This document shows, piece after piece, positions 41,687 to 49,031 of a stretch of DNA of 64,000 nt (position 1 is its first letter; the number at the start of each line of letters is the position of its first letter). The translations under genes and the position numbers were made by a program. Under the pieces are notes generated by a model. That model did no database searches, was not told the DNA's origin, and saw nothing but the letters and a program-made list of their open reading frames with translations. Source of the DNA: a virus; IMG/VR virus record IMGVR_UViG_3300022602_004807, positions 1-64,000 of that record; one strand, given 5' to 3'.

Positions 41687-42046
41687 ATGACGAAGCGATA
41701 CTGGAAAGTGTGCGAGCGATGCGGCTCGCGGGAAGTGACAAGCGACTGCCTCGCCCGATGGTGCGATGAGGCGCAGGAATGGGAAGTCAGCTCGCATCTG
41801 GATTTCAAAAACTGCGAGAGCGACGAGTGCATGGGCGATGAAACCGAGCTGGAAAGCCTTGAGATCATCCCCGATTGCGTCATCCCGGAAGCCATCCGCA
41901 AACTCGGCTGGTTCCTGAATGAGTGTGAGGATGGGACCTTCGCCGTGAAGAACTTTCACGGCGATCCCGATGCAACAGGACCCTTCAGCCAACTCGCGGA
42001 CGCCTACCTGTGGGCCCGGGCCAATCAGGAGAAAGCTGATGCCTAA
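41687..42046 (+). CDS. Cys-rich hypothetical protein
   Basis: 119 aa from ATG at 41687 after the leader box. CERCGSRE, CLARWC and CESDEC suggest a small zinc ribbon in the N-terminal 55 residues. The C-terminal half is similar to phage proteins of unknown function (FHGDPDATGPFSQLADAYLWA). It overlaps the next start by eight bases. Confidence 0.6.
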   Translation: MTKRYWKVCERCGSREVTSDCLARWCDEAQEWEVSSHLDFKNCESDECMGDETELESLEIIPDCVIPEAIRKLGWFLNECEDGTFAVKNFHGDPDATGPFSQLADAYLWARANQEKADA

Positions 42047-42230
42047 GTTCTTCGTCACCCTGTCCTACGACGTGCGGTTCACCAAGAAAATCTTCGTCGA
42101 AGCCGACGATGAAGATGATGCAATCGACCTTGTCGAGGAGGAGTACGACCTCGACCCCGATGAGCTCGACGAGTGGGATCGCCACGACTGCACCCGCAAC
42201 GCCTCAGAAGTGGAGGAAGCTGATGCCTGA
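42039..42230 (+). CDS. Small acidic protein
   Basis: 63 aa, very acidic (DDEDDAIDLVEEEYDLDPDELDEWD). Such small acidic proteins can mimic DNA or sequester host factors, but there is no direct support here. GGAGAAAG precedes the ATG. It overlaps both neighbours. Confidence 0.55.
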   Translation: MPKFFVTLSYDVRFTKKIFVEADDEDDAIDLVEEEYDLDPDELDEWDRHDCTRNASEVEEADA

Positions 42231-42645
42231 ATACCGCTTCATGATCGGCGAAAGCCGACGCTGCTACACCTACCTGACCATCGAGGCCGAGACCGACGAG
42301 GCCGCTGTCGAGCAGGCGAAGAAGGCCTACCTCGACTACAAGCCGCAGCGGATACCCGACACGGTGACCGACGAAGCCGACGGCGATGTCACGATCACAG
42401 TCGACCGCATGGACGGTGGCAAGCTCGACGAGGAGATTGCCTACCTCCAGTTCGCCCGCGAGCGCCCCTACTCGTGGGAGGCTATCCCGCTGGCTGAGCT
42501 GTGCCGTGACCTGTGGGCCTTCATCGAAAATGGCGCAACCCCGTCTTTCGAGAGCGCGGAGTTTTTCAAGCTGCGCGCTCGATACCGCCTGCTGCAGTCA
42601 AACGAAACCTTTGTCCCTGAGCCAGAGGAGGCCACCCATGGGTGA
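42223..42645 (+). CDS. Hypothetical protein
   Basis: 140 aa from ATG at 42223 with GGAGGAAG upstream. N-terminal strands plus TDEAAVEQAKKAYLDY helix, then a region IPLAELCRDLWAFIENGATPSFESAEFF. Overlaps both neighbours by eight bases. Its first 45 residues have the same strand-helix layout as the preceding protein, so the two may be distant paralogues. Confidence 0.55.
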   Translation: MPEYRFMIGESRRCYTYLTIEAETDEAAVEQAKKAYLDYKPQRIPDTVTDEADGDVTITVDRMDGGKLDEEIAYLQFARERPYSWEAIPLAELCRDLWAFIENGATPSFESAEFFKLRARYRLLQSNETFVPEPEEATHG

Positions 42646-43069
42646 ATATGTTTGGACTACCTACACCTTCGGCGGAAAGCTGAAAGCCAGTCTGGCAGCC
42701 TCTCTGGATGACCTAGAGAAGGATTTCGAGAGCGTCGATACCCTCGACAGCGGCGTCCGCGTTCTAGCCGGTCAGTGCAACTACGGCTTTCACAAAGAGT
42801 TGGAGACTTTTCTGACCGAGAACAAGCTAACCTACGCCGTTCACTGGTGCACGGCGCTGGGGGTTTTTCCTAGCGGGCTTCGCTCCTATGTGCCTGGTCG
42901 ACGCTACGAGGAGTTCGATGCCAACGATGACGGCGACATCGTCCTGACAGCTGGATTCATCAAGGACAAGATTGAGAAGGGCCTGAAGATCGAGGGCCTC
43001 CTGCCGTTCATTGAACCGCCGGAGATCCCTCCCCTCACCCTGATCGACGAACCAGCCGCGGTCGGCTGA
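42638..43069 (+). CDS. Hypothetical protein, last gene of the unit
   Basis: 143 aa from ATG at 42638 with AGAGGAGG upstream. Contains two Cys, a coiled-coil-like LAASLDDLEKDFESVDTLDSG and a Pro-rich end (PFIEPPEIPPLTLIDEP). Followed by a strong terminator, so the operon 39327-43069 ends here. Function unknown. Confidence 0.55.
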   Translation: MGEYVWTTYTFGGKLKASLAASLDDLEKDFESVDTLDSGVRVLAGQCNYGFHKELETFLTENKLTYAVHWCTALGVFPSGLRSYVPGRRYEEFDANDDGDIVLTAGFIKDKIEKGLKIEGLLPFIEPPEIPPLTLIDEPAAVG

Positions 43070-43087
43070 TCTGCGTGGCAGCAGAGG

Positions 43088-43119
43088 AGCCCGCCCAGAG
43101 AGATCTGGGCGGGCTTTTT
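43088..43119 (+). terminator. Rho-independent terminator
   Basis: Exact 12-base stem AGCCCGCCCAGA (43088-43099) / TCTGGGCGGGCT (43104-43115), loop GAGA, then TTTT(A). Stem strength and the T-run make this a clear terminator 18 bases after the stop at 43069. An operator begins two bases later. Confidence 0.85.
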
Positions 43120-43120
43120 A

Positions 43121-43208
43121 TCGGATATATCCGACTTAGATATTGTAATTTGTCGGAAAATTGGCTAGTCTCGTAGCAGGTCAAACGACCTATCTGCCAC
43201 GAAGGAGA
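43121..43208 (+). promoter_or_regulatory. Promoter with operators and leader box
   Basis: Perfect operator TCGGATATATCCGA at 43121-43134. Promoter: TTGTAA 43143-43148, 17-base spacer that contains TCGGAAAATT (43153-43162), TAGTCT 43166-43171. Leader TCTGCCACGAAGGAGA at 43193-43208, followed by ATG 43217. Same arrangement as at 37049 and 44360. Confidence 0.7.
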
Positions 43209-43216
43209 CTAGACCA

Positions 43217-43468
43217 ATGGCCCACCATCACTGCCTCACCGTCCACGGCGCCAAAGACATCCGCCTGACGTTCAAAGAGCAACCTGACTTTCGCATCGTC
43301 AAGATCTACCTCGACGACGAGGGGAACGATTATGACCCGGTCGCCGCCCTGTTCTTCGATGACGTCGCTGACGGTCGTCTGCAGCGGGCCATCGAGGCGT
43401 TCAACGCCATCATGAGCGAGCCAGTCGCCCCGACCATGGCCGAGGCTTTCGAGACGGAGGACGCATGA
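43217..43468 (+). CDS. Small hypothetical protein
   Basis: 83 aa, nine bases after the leader box. Strand-rich N-terminus with DIRLTFKEQPDFRIVKIYLDDEGNDYDP, then a helix. Ends in ATGA overlap. First of five coupled small genes. Function unknown. Confidence 0.6.
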   Translation: MAHHHCLTVHGAKDIRLTFKEQPDFRIVKIYLDDEGNDYDPVAALFFDDVADGRLQRAIEAFNAIMSEPVAPTMAEAFETEDA

Positions 43469-43731
43469 TGTCCGTCTATCTCGATCACCAGAACTGCATT
43501 CAGGTCGACGTCGTCATCGAGCGCGCGATCCAGAAAGCTGCCTTCGAGTTCCGCTCGTGGACCAAGCTGTTCCCCGGCAAAAAGCGCTACACCGAATGCC
43601 TGTCCGACGCGCTGGTCGAGGAACTCGACTATGCGCTCGGAGCCCGTGCCAATGCCCTTGGTGACCTGCCGGTCGTGCTGGTCGGCATGACCTGGGATGG
43701 TGTCCCGCAGTACGTCGCACAGGGAGCCTGA
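43465..43731 (+). CDS. Hypothetical protein
   Basis: 88 aa, start overlapping the previous stop. Central FRSWTKLFPGKKRYTECLSDALVEELDYALG. No family recognised; adjacent small genes suggest a common early function. Confidence 0.55.
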   Translation: MMSVYLDHQNCIQVDVVIERAIQKAAFEFRSWTKLFPGKKRYTECLSDALVEELDYALGARANALGDLPVVLVGMTWDGVPQYVAQGA

Positions 43732-43734
43732 GCC

Positions 43735-43959
43735 ATGACCGAGAAACCCGATCCACACTGCCTTGAGGGCGGTTTTCATGACTATCTGGGCGACGGCGTC
43801 TATGCGTCCTACGACGGTTATCACATTTGGCTCGCAGCCAACGATCACCGCAACAAGGTGGTCGCGCTCGAGCCCGGCGTGTTTAGGAGACTGCTGAACT
43901 ACAAGGCTCGGCTCGACGCAGAGATTGCGCGATCCGTCATCAAAGCTTCGGAGGGCTGA
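43735..43959 (+). CDS. Small hypothetical protein
   Basis: 74 aa with aromatic N-terminal half (YLGDGVYASYDGYHIWLAA) and helical C-terminal part. AGGGAGCC upstream. Three bases after the previous gene. Function unknown. Confidence 0.55.
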   Translation: MTEKPDPHCLEGGFHDYLGDGVYASYDGYHIWLAANDHRNKVVALEPGVFRRLLNYKARLDAEIARSVIKASEG

Positions 43960-43961
43960 CC

Positions 43962-44084
43962 ATGCAGGCCACCCTCTCCATCCTCTGGCAGGTCGGCGTC
44001 ATCGCCCTGCAAGCCGCAGCCCTCGGCTGCTTCCTGTCTGCCGTCGCTATCGTGCCGATCCTCTTTGGAGCCGTGCTGCAATGA
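43962..44084 (+). CDS. Forty-residue single-pass membrane peptide
   Basis: 40 aa; nearly all hydrophobic (VGVIALQAAALGCFLSAVAIVPILFGAV) with a short polar N-terminus. GGAGGGCTG lies just before the ATG at 43962. Its stop overlaps the next start (ATGA). It is embedded in a coupled operon, which supports translation despite the small size. Confidence 0.55.
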   Translation: MQATLSILWQVGVIALQAAALGCFLSAVAIVPILFGAVLQ

Positions 44085-44299
44085 GTGACCTGCTCTACCT
44101 GATGGATGCCAGATGCGTGCTGTCGTGGGCGTTCAAGCGCCTGCGGGAGCGCCCCGATCTGGTCGAGCGCGAGATCGGCTACTGCATGGCCAGGATCGAC
44201 CAGCACCTGCAGCATGGTTCGCCCCGCGACATGACGATCACGCACGAGGTCAACGGCGATCAGGTCGTCATCAGACTCGCTCGCAAGCGCGCCGGATAA
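44081..44299 (+). CDS. Small hypothetical protein
   Basis: 72 aa; helical, basic (CVLSWAFKRLRERPDLVEREIGYCMARID) with a strand-rich C-terminus. Start overlaps the membrane peptide stop (ATGA). Last gene before a terminator. Function unknown. Confidence 0.55.
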   Translation: MSDLLYLMDARCVLSWAFKRLRERPDLVEREIGYCMARIDQHLQHGSPRDMTITHEVNGDQVVIRLARKRAG

Positions 44300-44324
44300 T
44301 CCTCCCGCGACACGCGCCTTGAGC

Positions 44325-44358
44325 AACCCGGAAATCTTATTGGTTTCCGGGTTTTTTA
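44325..44358 (+). terminator. Rho-independent terminator
   Basis: Exact 10-base stem AACCCGGAAA (44325-44334) / TTTCCGGGTT (44344-44353), nine-base loop, followed by TTTT and more A/T. It ends the 43217-44299 operon; a new promoter begins two bases later. Confidence 0.8.
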
Positions 44359-44359
44359 T

Positions 44360-44436
44360 TTGCTTTCTTGTCGGATATTTCCTACAATCAGAAGGTCGGA
44401 AAACAGAATATCCGACAGCATCTGCCACAGGAGACA
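44360..44436 (+). promoter_or_regulatory. Promoter with operator in its spacer and leader box
   Basis: -35 TTGCTT 44360-44365, 17-base spacer, -10 TACAAT 44383-44388. Operator TCGGATATTTCCTA 44371-44384 lies in the spacer and touches the -10. A second, wider site TCGGAAAACAGAATATCCGA lies at 44396-44415. Leader TCTGCCACAGGAGACA 44421-44436 precedes ATG 44440. Confidence 0.75.
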
Positions 44437-44439
44437 GTT

Positions 44440-45606
44440 ATGAACGCACCCTATCAAGTCGGCAATTTCGAGAACGGCCAGCAGATCGGCACGGTTTCAA
44501 CCCAGTGGGCTGCTCGCCCGCATGACCAGCGGTTCCTCAATCTCAACGACCTGGAGGCCAAGGTTCGTGGGCGCTACGAGATCGCCACCGAAGCCCGCAT
44601 CCTCTCCAAGAAGGTCGAGATTCTCGCCCCAGACGTGACCAGCCTCGAAGACACGCACAAGCTGACCATCGGTCTTCCCGATGGCTCGGAGCGTGGATTC
44701 TCGCACTGGTCGTTCAATCAGGTCTGCTCGCTGGCCAAGGCGCCTGCAGCCTACCTGCGCAGCCAGCCCTCGCAGAACGTGGCCGCGAACCTGAATTGGG
44801 ACCTGCGCCGCAACCGGCAGCAGGAGGAGGTCAAGACCTACGCGGATCCCGAACAGCTGCTTGCTGTGACAGGTCCCGACTATGGCCGCATCCCTGACTA
44901 TGAGGTCGTGCGCGCCGTCCAGCTGCTCGCTGGCAACGGCACGGGCGACATGCGCTGGAAGATCCCCGGCGTTATCGACTGGCGCACGATGTTTTACGAT
45001 CCAGAAGCGCCGGTCACCATGGACTCGACGACGCTCTACGCCAGCGATCGTGACGTGTTTATGTTCCTTGTCGACGACCGCAACCCCATCGAGGTGGGCA
45101 AGCTGCCGAACGGCAAGCCGGACCTGATGTTCCGGGGCTTCTATGTCAGCAACTCGGAGGTCGGTGCACGGGCCATGAAGCTCGCGGCCTTCTACCTGCG
45201 CGGCGTCTGCATGAACCGCAACCTGTGGGGCGTGGAGGGCTTCGAGGAGCTGACCATCCGCCACACGAAACATGCGCCGGATCGGTTCATGGTCGAAGCC
45301 CAGCCCGCGCTGAAGTCCTTCGCTGAAGGCTCCAGCCAGAAGCTGATCGAAGGCGTCCAGAAGGCCAAGGCCGCCAAGGTCGCTGACGACGACGAGGATG
45401 CCCTCAAGTTCCTGCAGGGCCTCGATCTGTCCCGCAAAAAGGCTCAGGCCGTCCTCGAGATCGTCGAGAAGGAGGAGCAGGCCAGCGCCCGCACCGTCTG
45501 GTTGATGGCTCAGGGCCTCACCGCACTGGCCCGCAGCGAGCCCAATCAGGACAACCGCCTGGAGCTCGAACTGAAGGCCAAGAAGATCCTCGACAAGGTG
45601 TCGTGA
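44440..45606 (+). CDS. DUF932 family protein
   Basis: 388 aa. The DUF932 core is seen in FSHWSFNQVCSLAKAPAAYLRSQPS, RAVQLLAGNGTGDMRWKIPG, and SEVGARAMKLAAFYLRGVCMNRNLWGVEG. Such proteins are widespread in phages and plasmids, often expressed early; their function is not known. Here it is a single-gene unit with its own strong promoter and a hairpin after it. Confidence 0.75.
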   Translation: MNAPYQVGNFENGQQIGTVSTQWAARPHDQRFLNLNDLEAKVRGRYEIATEARILSKKVEILAPDVTSLEDTHKLTIGLPDGSERGFSHWSFNQVCSLAKAPAAYLRSQPSQNVAANLNWDLRRNRQQEEVKTYADPEQLLAVTGPDYGRIPDYEVVRAVQLLAGNGTGDMRWKIPGVIDWRTMFYDPEAPVTMDSTTLYASDRDVFMFLVDDRNPIEVGKLPNGKPDLMFRGFYVSNSEVGARAMKLAAFYLRGVCMNRNLWGVEGFEELTIRHTKHAPDRFMVEAQPALKSFAEGSSQKLIEGVQKAKAAKVADDDEDALKFLQGLDLSRKKAQAVLEIVEKEEQASARTVWLMAQGLTALARSEPNQDNRLELELKAKKILDKVS

Positions 45607-45616
45607 CGCAGCGCCG

Positions 45617-45670
45617 GAGGGGCCCGTGTGGCCCCTCTATCGGTGCGCCTCTGCACCTTGCCACGAAGGA
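45617..45670 (+). promoter_or_regulatory. Hairpin plus TTGCCACGAAGGA leader box
   Basis: GAGGGGCC (45617-45624) / GGCCCCTC (45630-45637) forms an 8-base stem without a T-run. A leader box variant TTGCCACGAAGGA at 45658-45670 precedes ATG 45679. No full operator or clear promoter is seen in 45607-45678, so the downstream gene may be read through from 44440. Confidence 0.5.
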
Positions 45671-45678
45671 ACTCCACC

Positions 45679-46416
45679 ATGCAGATCGAACAGAACGTGC
45701 TCGCTATCCTGTCGCGAGCAGACATTGCCGGGAACCGCCTCGCCATCAGCGAGCGGCTCGACCGGAAGGACTATGAAGCCGTGAACAAGGTCCTCGTTGC
45801 CGCTGGCGGCAAGTGGAACCGGAGCGCCAAGGCGCATGTGTTCGACGGCGAGGTCGACGCAATCCTCGACCCCATCATGCTCACAGGCGAGATCACCACC
45901 GCGCAGGAGCTCGGATTCTTCGAGACCCCGATTGACGTGGCCCGCAAGGTCATCGCCATGGCCGACATCCAGCCAGGCGCTGAGGTGCTGGAGCCGAGCG
46001 CCGGGCGTGGGGCACTCGCGCAGCAGGCGTCTCAGGTTTCCCAGACCGCGATTGATTGCATCGAGATCGACGCCAAGCGCGCAGCCTACCTGTCAGCCTT
46101 TCCGTGGGTGGCCGACATAACCTGTGCCGACTTCCTGACCATCGAGCCCCGGCCTGAGTACGACCGGATCGTGATGAACCCGCCTTTTGCGAAGCAGCAG
46201 GACATTACCCACGTCCTTCATGCCCGCAGATTCCTGAAATCCGGCGGCCGGCTGGTGAGCGTGATGTCGGCCGGTGTGATGTTTCGCGGTGACCGCAAGA
46301 CTCGCGAATTCCGCGAGCTGGTCGCCGCCTGCGGTGGATCCATCGAAGCCCTGCCTGAAGGGTCGTTCAAGGCGTCCGGAACCGGCGTGAACACCGTCCT
46401 CGTCACCCTTTACTGA
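45679..46416 (+). CDS. DNA N6-adenine methyltransferase
   Basis: 245 aa from ATG at 45679. Residues 1-75 form a small N-terminal domain common to phage methylases of this type (LDRKDYEAVNKVLVAAGGKWNR). Motif I is VLEPSAGRGALAQ; motif IV is MNPPF. C-terminal GVMFRG and GSFKASGTGVNTVLV fit the fold. Probably modifies phage or host DNA; site unknown. Confidence 0.8.
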   Translation: MQIEQNVLAILSRADIAGNRLAISERLDRKDYEAVNKVLVAAGGKWNRSAKAHVFDGEVDAILDPIMLTGEITTAQELGFFETPIDVARKVIAMADIQPGAEVLEPSAGRGALAQQASQVSQTAIDCIEIDAKRAAYLSAFPWVADITCADFLTIEPRPEYDRIVMNPPFAKQQDITHVLHARRFLKSGGRLVSVMSAGVMFRGDRKTREFRELVAACGGSIEALPEGSFKASGTGVNTVLVTLY

Positions 46417-46428
46417 AGGAGCCAGCCT

Positions 46429-46815
46429 ATGCGCGTTGAAATGCTACAGCCGTCAACCCCCGACGAGTACATCGAGCAGCTCGTCCTGCGGCTTCTCGAC
46501 CTGGAGAAGATCGCCCCGACCGAGAAGATGCGAACCGCCCTGTCCGCCCAGCGCAAGGTCGCCCCGGCTCTTGTCGAGCTTTGGGCCCACTTGGAGGAGA
46601 AGTTTCAGCAGGACGTTTTGGACCGGCACGAGCCGTCCATGCTGTTCTTTCGCGCCATCGCCTGCGTCGCGGTCCCTCTACTCGCCGCTCAGGTCGATAG
46701 GCGCGAGGACTTGGTCGCGGCGACAACGCTGCTGGGCGATCTCGTCAAAGGTGAACTCGTGCGGTGTGCCGAGTCCATCGCATTGGCCCACCGCCAGACT
46801 GCTGGCAGGGCCTGA
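46429..46815 (+). CDS. Hypothetical helical protein
   Basis: 128 aa, almost fully helical with one Cys pair region (AIACVAVPLLAAQVDRREDLVAATTLLGDLVKGEL). GAAGGAGCC lies upstream. Twelve bases after the methylase, so probably co-transcribed. No family recognised. Confidence 0.55.
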   Translation: MRVEMLQPSTPDEYIEQLVLRLLDLEKIAPTEKMRTALSAQRKVAPALVELWAHLEEKFQQDVLDRHEPSMLFFRAIACVAVPLLAAQVDRREDLVAATTLLGDLVKGELVRCAESIALAHRQTAGRA

Positions 46816-46821
46816 AAGCAA

Positions 46822-46849
46822 AAACCCCAGCCGGTGAAGGCTGGGGTTT
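46822..46849. terminator. Hairpin after 46815
   Basis: Exact 11-base stem AAACCCCAGCC / GGCTGGGGTTT with six-base loop. On the plus strand only TTT follows; on the minus strand it is followed by a longer T-run (TTTTTGCTTTC), so it could act in either direction. Its core CCCCAGCC/GGCTGGGG recurs at 61726-61763. Confidence 0.5.
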
Positions 46850-46918
46850 GCCCGGGTCCGAAGACTATCCGGGGCCGCTCCGATTTCGCATCTGCCACGA
46901 AGAAAAACAGGAGCCGGC

Positions 46919-47047
46919 ATGTGGCTACAGATACCACGCGATTCGACCAAGTTCAAGGAGACGTCGTCGGGTATCTCGTTGAATTGGCCTATGTGTGGTT
47001 TGGAATCGGATGATCCGATTGTCTGCCACGATCTGAAAACTGTCTGA
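46919..47047 (+). CDS. Possible 42-residue peptide
   Basis: 42 aa, starting at ATG 46919 after a leader box (TCTGCCACGA 46891-46900) and AGGAG. No domain. The 3' half overlaps a promoter-like sequence, an operator and a second leader box. The signal context supports initiation, but the peptide may be a remnant. Confidence 0.35.
   Translation: MWLQIPRDSTKFKETSSGISLNWPMCGLESDDPIVCHDLKTV
46979..47031 (+). promoter_or_regulatory. Promoter-like sequence, operator and orphan leader box
   Basis: TTGAAT 46979-46984, 16-base spacer, TGGAAT 47001-47006; operator TCGGATGATCCGA 47006-47018; leader box TCTGCCACGA 47022-47031. No supported gene follows on this strand before the terminator at 47068. Confidence 0.45.
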
Positions 47048-47096
47048 TAAGTCCCATTCTGAATGTCAAAAGCCGGGCACGTAGCCCGGCTTTTTT
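47007..47096 (+). ncRNA. Candidate short terminated transcript with leader box
   Basis: If transcription starts about six bases after the -10 at 47001-47006, the product would be roughly 85-90 bases, contain the TCTGCCACG box and end at a strong terminator without any supported coding sequence. It could be a small RNA, or the remains of a lost gene unit. Prediction from signals only. Confidence 0.3.
47068..47096. terminator. Strong terminator, possibly bidirectional
   Basis: Stem AAAAGCCGGGC (47068-47078) / GCCCGGCTTTT (47084-47094), five-base loop, T-run of six on the plus strand. On the minus strand the stem is followed by TTTT. It lies between convergent units ending at 47047 and 47137. 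The remaining gap up to 47137 holds nothing else I can identify. Confidence 0.8.
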
Positions 47097-47136
47097 CATT
47101 GTGCCCTGTCGGTGATCCCCGACCGCAGAAGGTCCA

Positions 47137-47640
47137 TCATAGCGTTGTTGGGATGGATATTTGTCTCACCTGTTCCAATTGGTCAACGTCTGCAGAGGTG
47201 TACGGGACATGGTCGTTATTCAGACAGTCCGCGACAAACTGCAAACCTTGGTCGATGCGCCGATAGGCTGTCGCCCTCGACCACCCACGATTTCTGCAAT
47301 AGCGAGCAAATGAACGGTGATGCACGGCACACATGACCTGCCCCCACAGGCAGCGGCGCATCCCGGACTGCTTGGCGAGGTACTTGACTGACCAGTCGAG
47401 GACCTGCTCGGCGCGGGTGATGGCGTCGGCCTTGGGCGGAATGCGCGCCGGCTTCCAGTTCCATTCGCCCTTGTCTCGTTCCGGCTCCTGGCGGTTCGCA
47501 TCAGCCAGGTCGTGCACCACGTCCGGCATGGCGTTGCCGAAGGCCTTAGGCAGCTTCACGGGTGGCAGTCGGCGGAACGTCTCAGCAGCCTCGATGAAGC
47601 GCAGATAGACGTCGTCCTTGCCCCATACCTTGAACGTCAT
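47137..47640 (-). CDS. DUF6362-like helix-turn-helix protein
   Basis: 167 aa from ATG at 47640 (ATGA overlap with the helicase gene). The C-terminal half has HRSFARYCRNRGWSRATAYRRIDQGLQFVADCLN, a helix-turn-helix seen in DUF6362 proteins near phage replication genes. It is the last gene of the replication operon and may act as a DNA-binding or terminase-like regulator. Confidence 0.6.
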   Translation of the reverse strand: MTFKVWGKDDVYLRFIEAAETFRRLPPVKLPKAFGNAMPDVVHDLADANRQEPERDKGEWNWKPARIPPKADAITRAEQVLDWSVKYLAKQSGMRRCLWGQVMCAVHHRSFARYCRNRGWSRATAYRRIDQGLQFVADCLNNDHVPYTSADVDQLEQVRQISIPTTL

Positions 47641-49031
47641 AGGAAGCTCTCCTGCTCGATCTCTTGCTGTTTGGCTGGTTTCGCCGGGGCTGCCCCCAGA
47701 TCCGTGAACATGGTCAGATGTCCGATGAAGTCGCATTCTCGCGTTCCCCTTCCTTTGCCGCGCCGCCGCTTGGCCAGCACAAGTTCTGCTCGACCGCGCC
47801 AGCGGTTCATTTCCTGCTCCCACTCCGCACGGGTCGATGACGAAGGATCCGGCTCCTCCAGCTCCAGCCAGTATTCAGGGCGGTGGACGAAGAACACGAC
47901 GTCCGCGGACTTCTCGATCTCGGAGGCGCCGAACAGGTCGGACATCTGCGGCCGCTTGTTCTGGCGCTTCATCACGTCACGGTTGAGGTGGGAGAGGCAG
48001 AGCCATGGGATCTTGGTCTGCTTGGCTGCGGCCTTGAGGTCTTTGACGATGACGGTCAGCGCCTCAAAGGAGTCGCGCACCTTCCTGTCGGGTTCGAGGT
48101 AGTGCAGGTGATCGACGACCACGAAGGCGACGTTGTGCTTTTTCTGGAAGTAGAGGACCCTTGCCAGATCGGCCCCGACGGTTGCCCGGGCTGGGTTCTC
48201 GATCCATAGCGGCAACGCGCTGAGTTCCTCCGTGGCCCGCATGACCCGGTATTCCTCATCAGCGTTCATCTCGCCTGCCTCGATCCTTTCCACACTCACC
48301 TGAGCGAGCTGTGACACGAAGCGGGCCGTGATCTGGCGGTCTGACATCTCATGCGTGATGAACAGCGTCCTGACGCCTTGGCGGGCCTGCGCCAGCGCGA
48401 TCTGCTGTGCAAGCGCGGTCTTGCCCATGCTCGTGGAACCGCCCAGCACCACAAGATCCTCGGGCAGCATTGGGCCGATAAGGGAATCGACGAAGGACAG
48501 GCCGGTGCGCAAGCGGGTGGTGTCTGAGTTCTTCTCCGCGACGCTGGCATTGAAGACCTGAATGGCCAGCTCACCGACCATCTTGCCGCGATCGCTGCGC
48601 CCACCCAGCAGGCCCATCATGCCGGACTGGATGTCATGCAGGGTGCCTCTGGCTGGCAGAGCCTTGTCCTGCAGGTTCGCCAGAGACTGCTCAAGAATCT
48701 TCTTGGCGGCCCGGCGGGTAGCCATGTCCTCGATGTCCTGCGCGAAGTCGAGGGCCGTCATGGACTCTGGCGCCCCGCCCATCAGCCGGGCGAGGTAGGT
48801 CGTCATGTTGATGTCGGTTTCCACCTTCACGCGCTGCGCGATCAGCGCACGGCTCAGCGACGGGTGGTTCTCCTGCGCCAGCTCGGTCAAGGCGGCATAG
48901 ATGGCAGCCAGCACGGGGTCGCCAAAGCTGCCCGGTGTGATGATGTCCGCGATGTCCCAGATCTGTTCCGGGTTTCGCAAGATACAGCCGATGAGATCTT
49001 CTTCGAGTTCAGTATTGACGAGCGGGTTCAT
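47637..49031 (-). CDS. dnaB: Replicative DNA helicase, DnaB family
   Basis: 464 aa. N-terminal DnaB domain (LEEDLIGCILRNPEQIWDIADIITPG). RecA-like C-terminal domain: Walker A GGSTSMGKTALAQQ (residues 197-210), H4-like FITHEMS, Walker B VVVDHLHYLEPD, LCLSHLNRDVMKR and SADVVFFVHRPEYW. Drives fork unwinding of phage DNA. It overlaps the primase gene by 23 bases, an expected partner. Confidence 0.88.
   Translation of the reverse strand: MNPLVNTELEEDLIGCILRNPEQIWDIADIITPGSFGDPVLAAIYAALTELAQENHPSLSRALIAQRVKVETDINMTTYLARLMGGAPESMTALDFAQDIEDMATRRAAKKILEQSLANLQDKALPARGTLHDIQSGMMGLLGGRSDRGKMVGELAIQVFNASVAEKNSDTTRLRTGLSFVDSLIGPMLPEDLVVLGGSTSMGKTALAQQIALAQARQGVRTLFITHEMSDRQITARFVSQLAQVSVERIEAGEMNADEEYRVMRATEELSALPLWIENPARATVGADLARVLYFQKKHNVAFVVVDHLHYLEPDRKVRDSFEALTVIVKDLKAAAKQTKIPWLCLSHLNRDVMKRQNKRPQMSDLFGASEIEKSADVVFFVHRPEYWLELEEPDPSSSTRAEWEQEMNRWRGRAELVLAKRRRGKGRGTRECDFIGHLTMFTDLGAAPAKPAKQQEIEQESFL

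Noticed and set aside
43072-43083. Minus-strand CTGCCACG match
   Set aside because: It overlaps the end of the 42638-43069 unit and the terminator arm, with no start codon downstream; considered chance.
44497-45273. 258-codon minus-strand frame
   Set aside because: Lies inside the DUF932 gene, which has recognised motifs and its own promoter and leader.
47063-47266. Plus-strand frame starting ATGTCAAAAGCC
   Set aside because: It begins inside the terminator stem and runs opposite the DUF6362-like gene; the start has no ribosome site.
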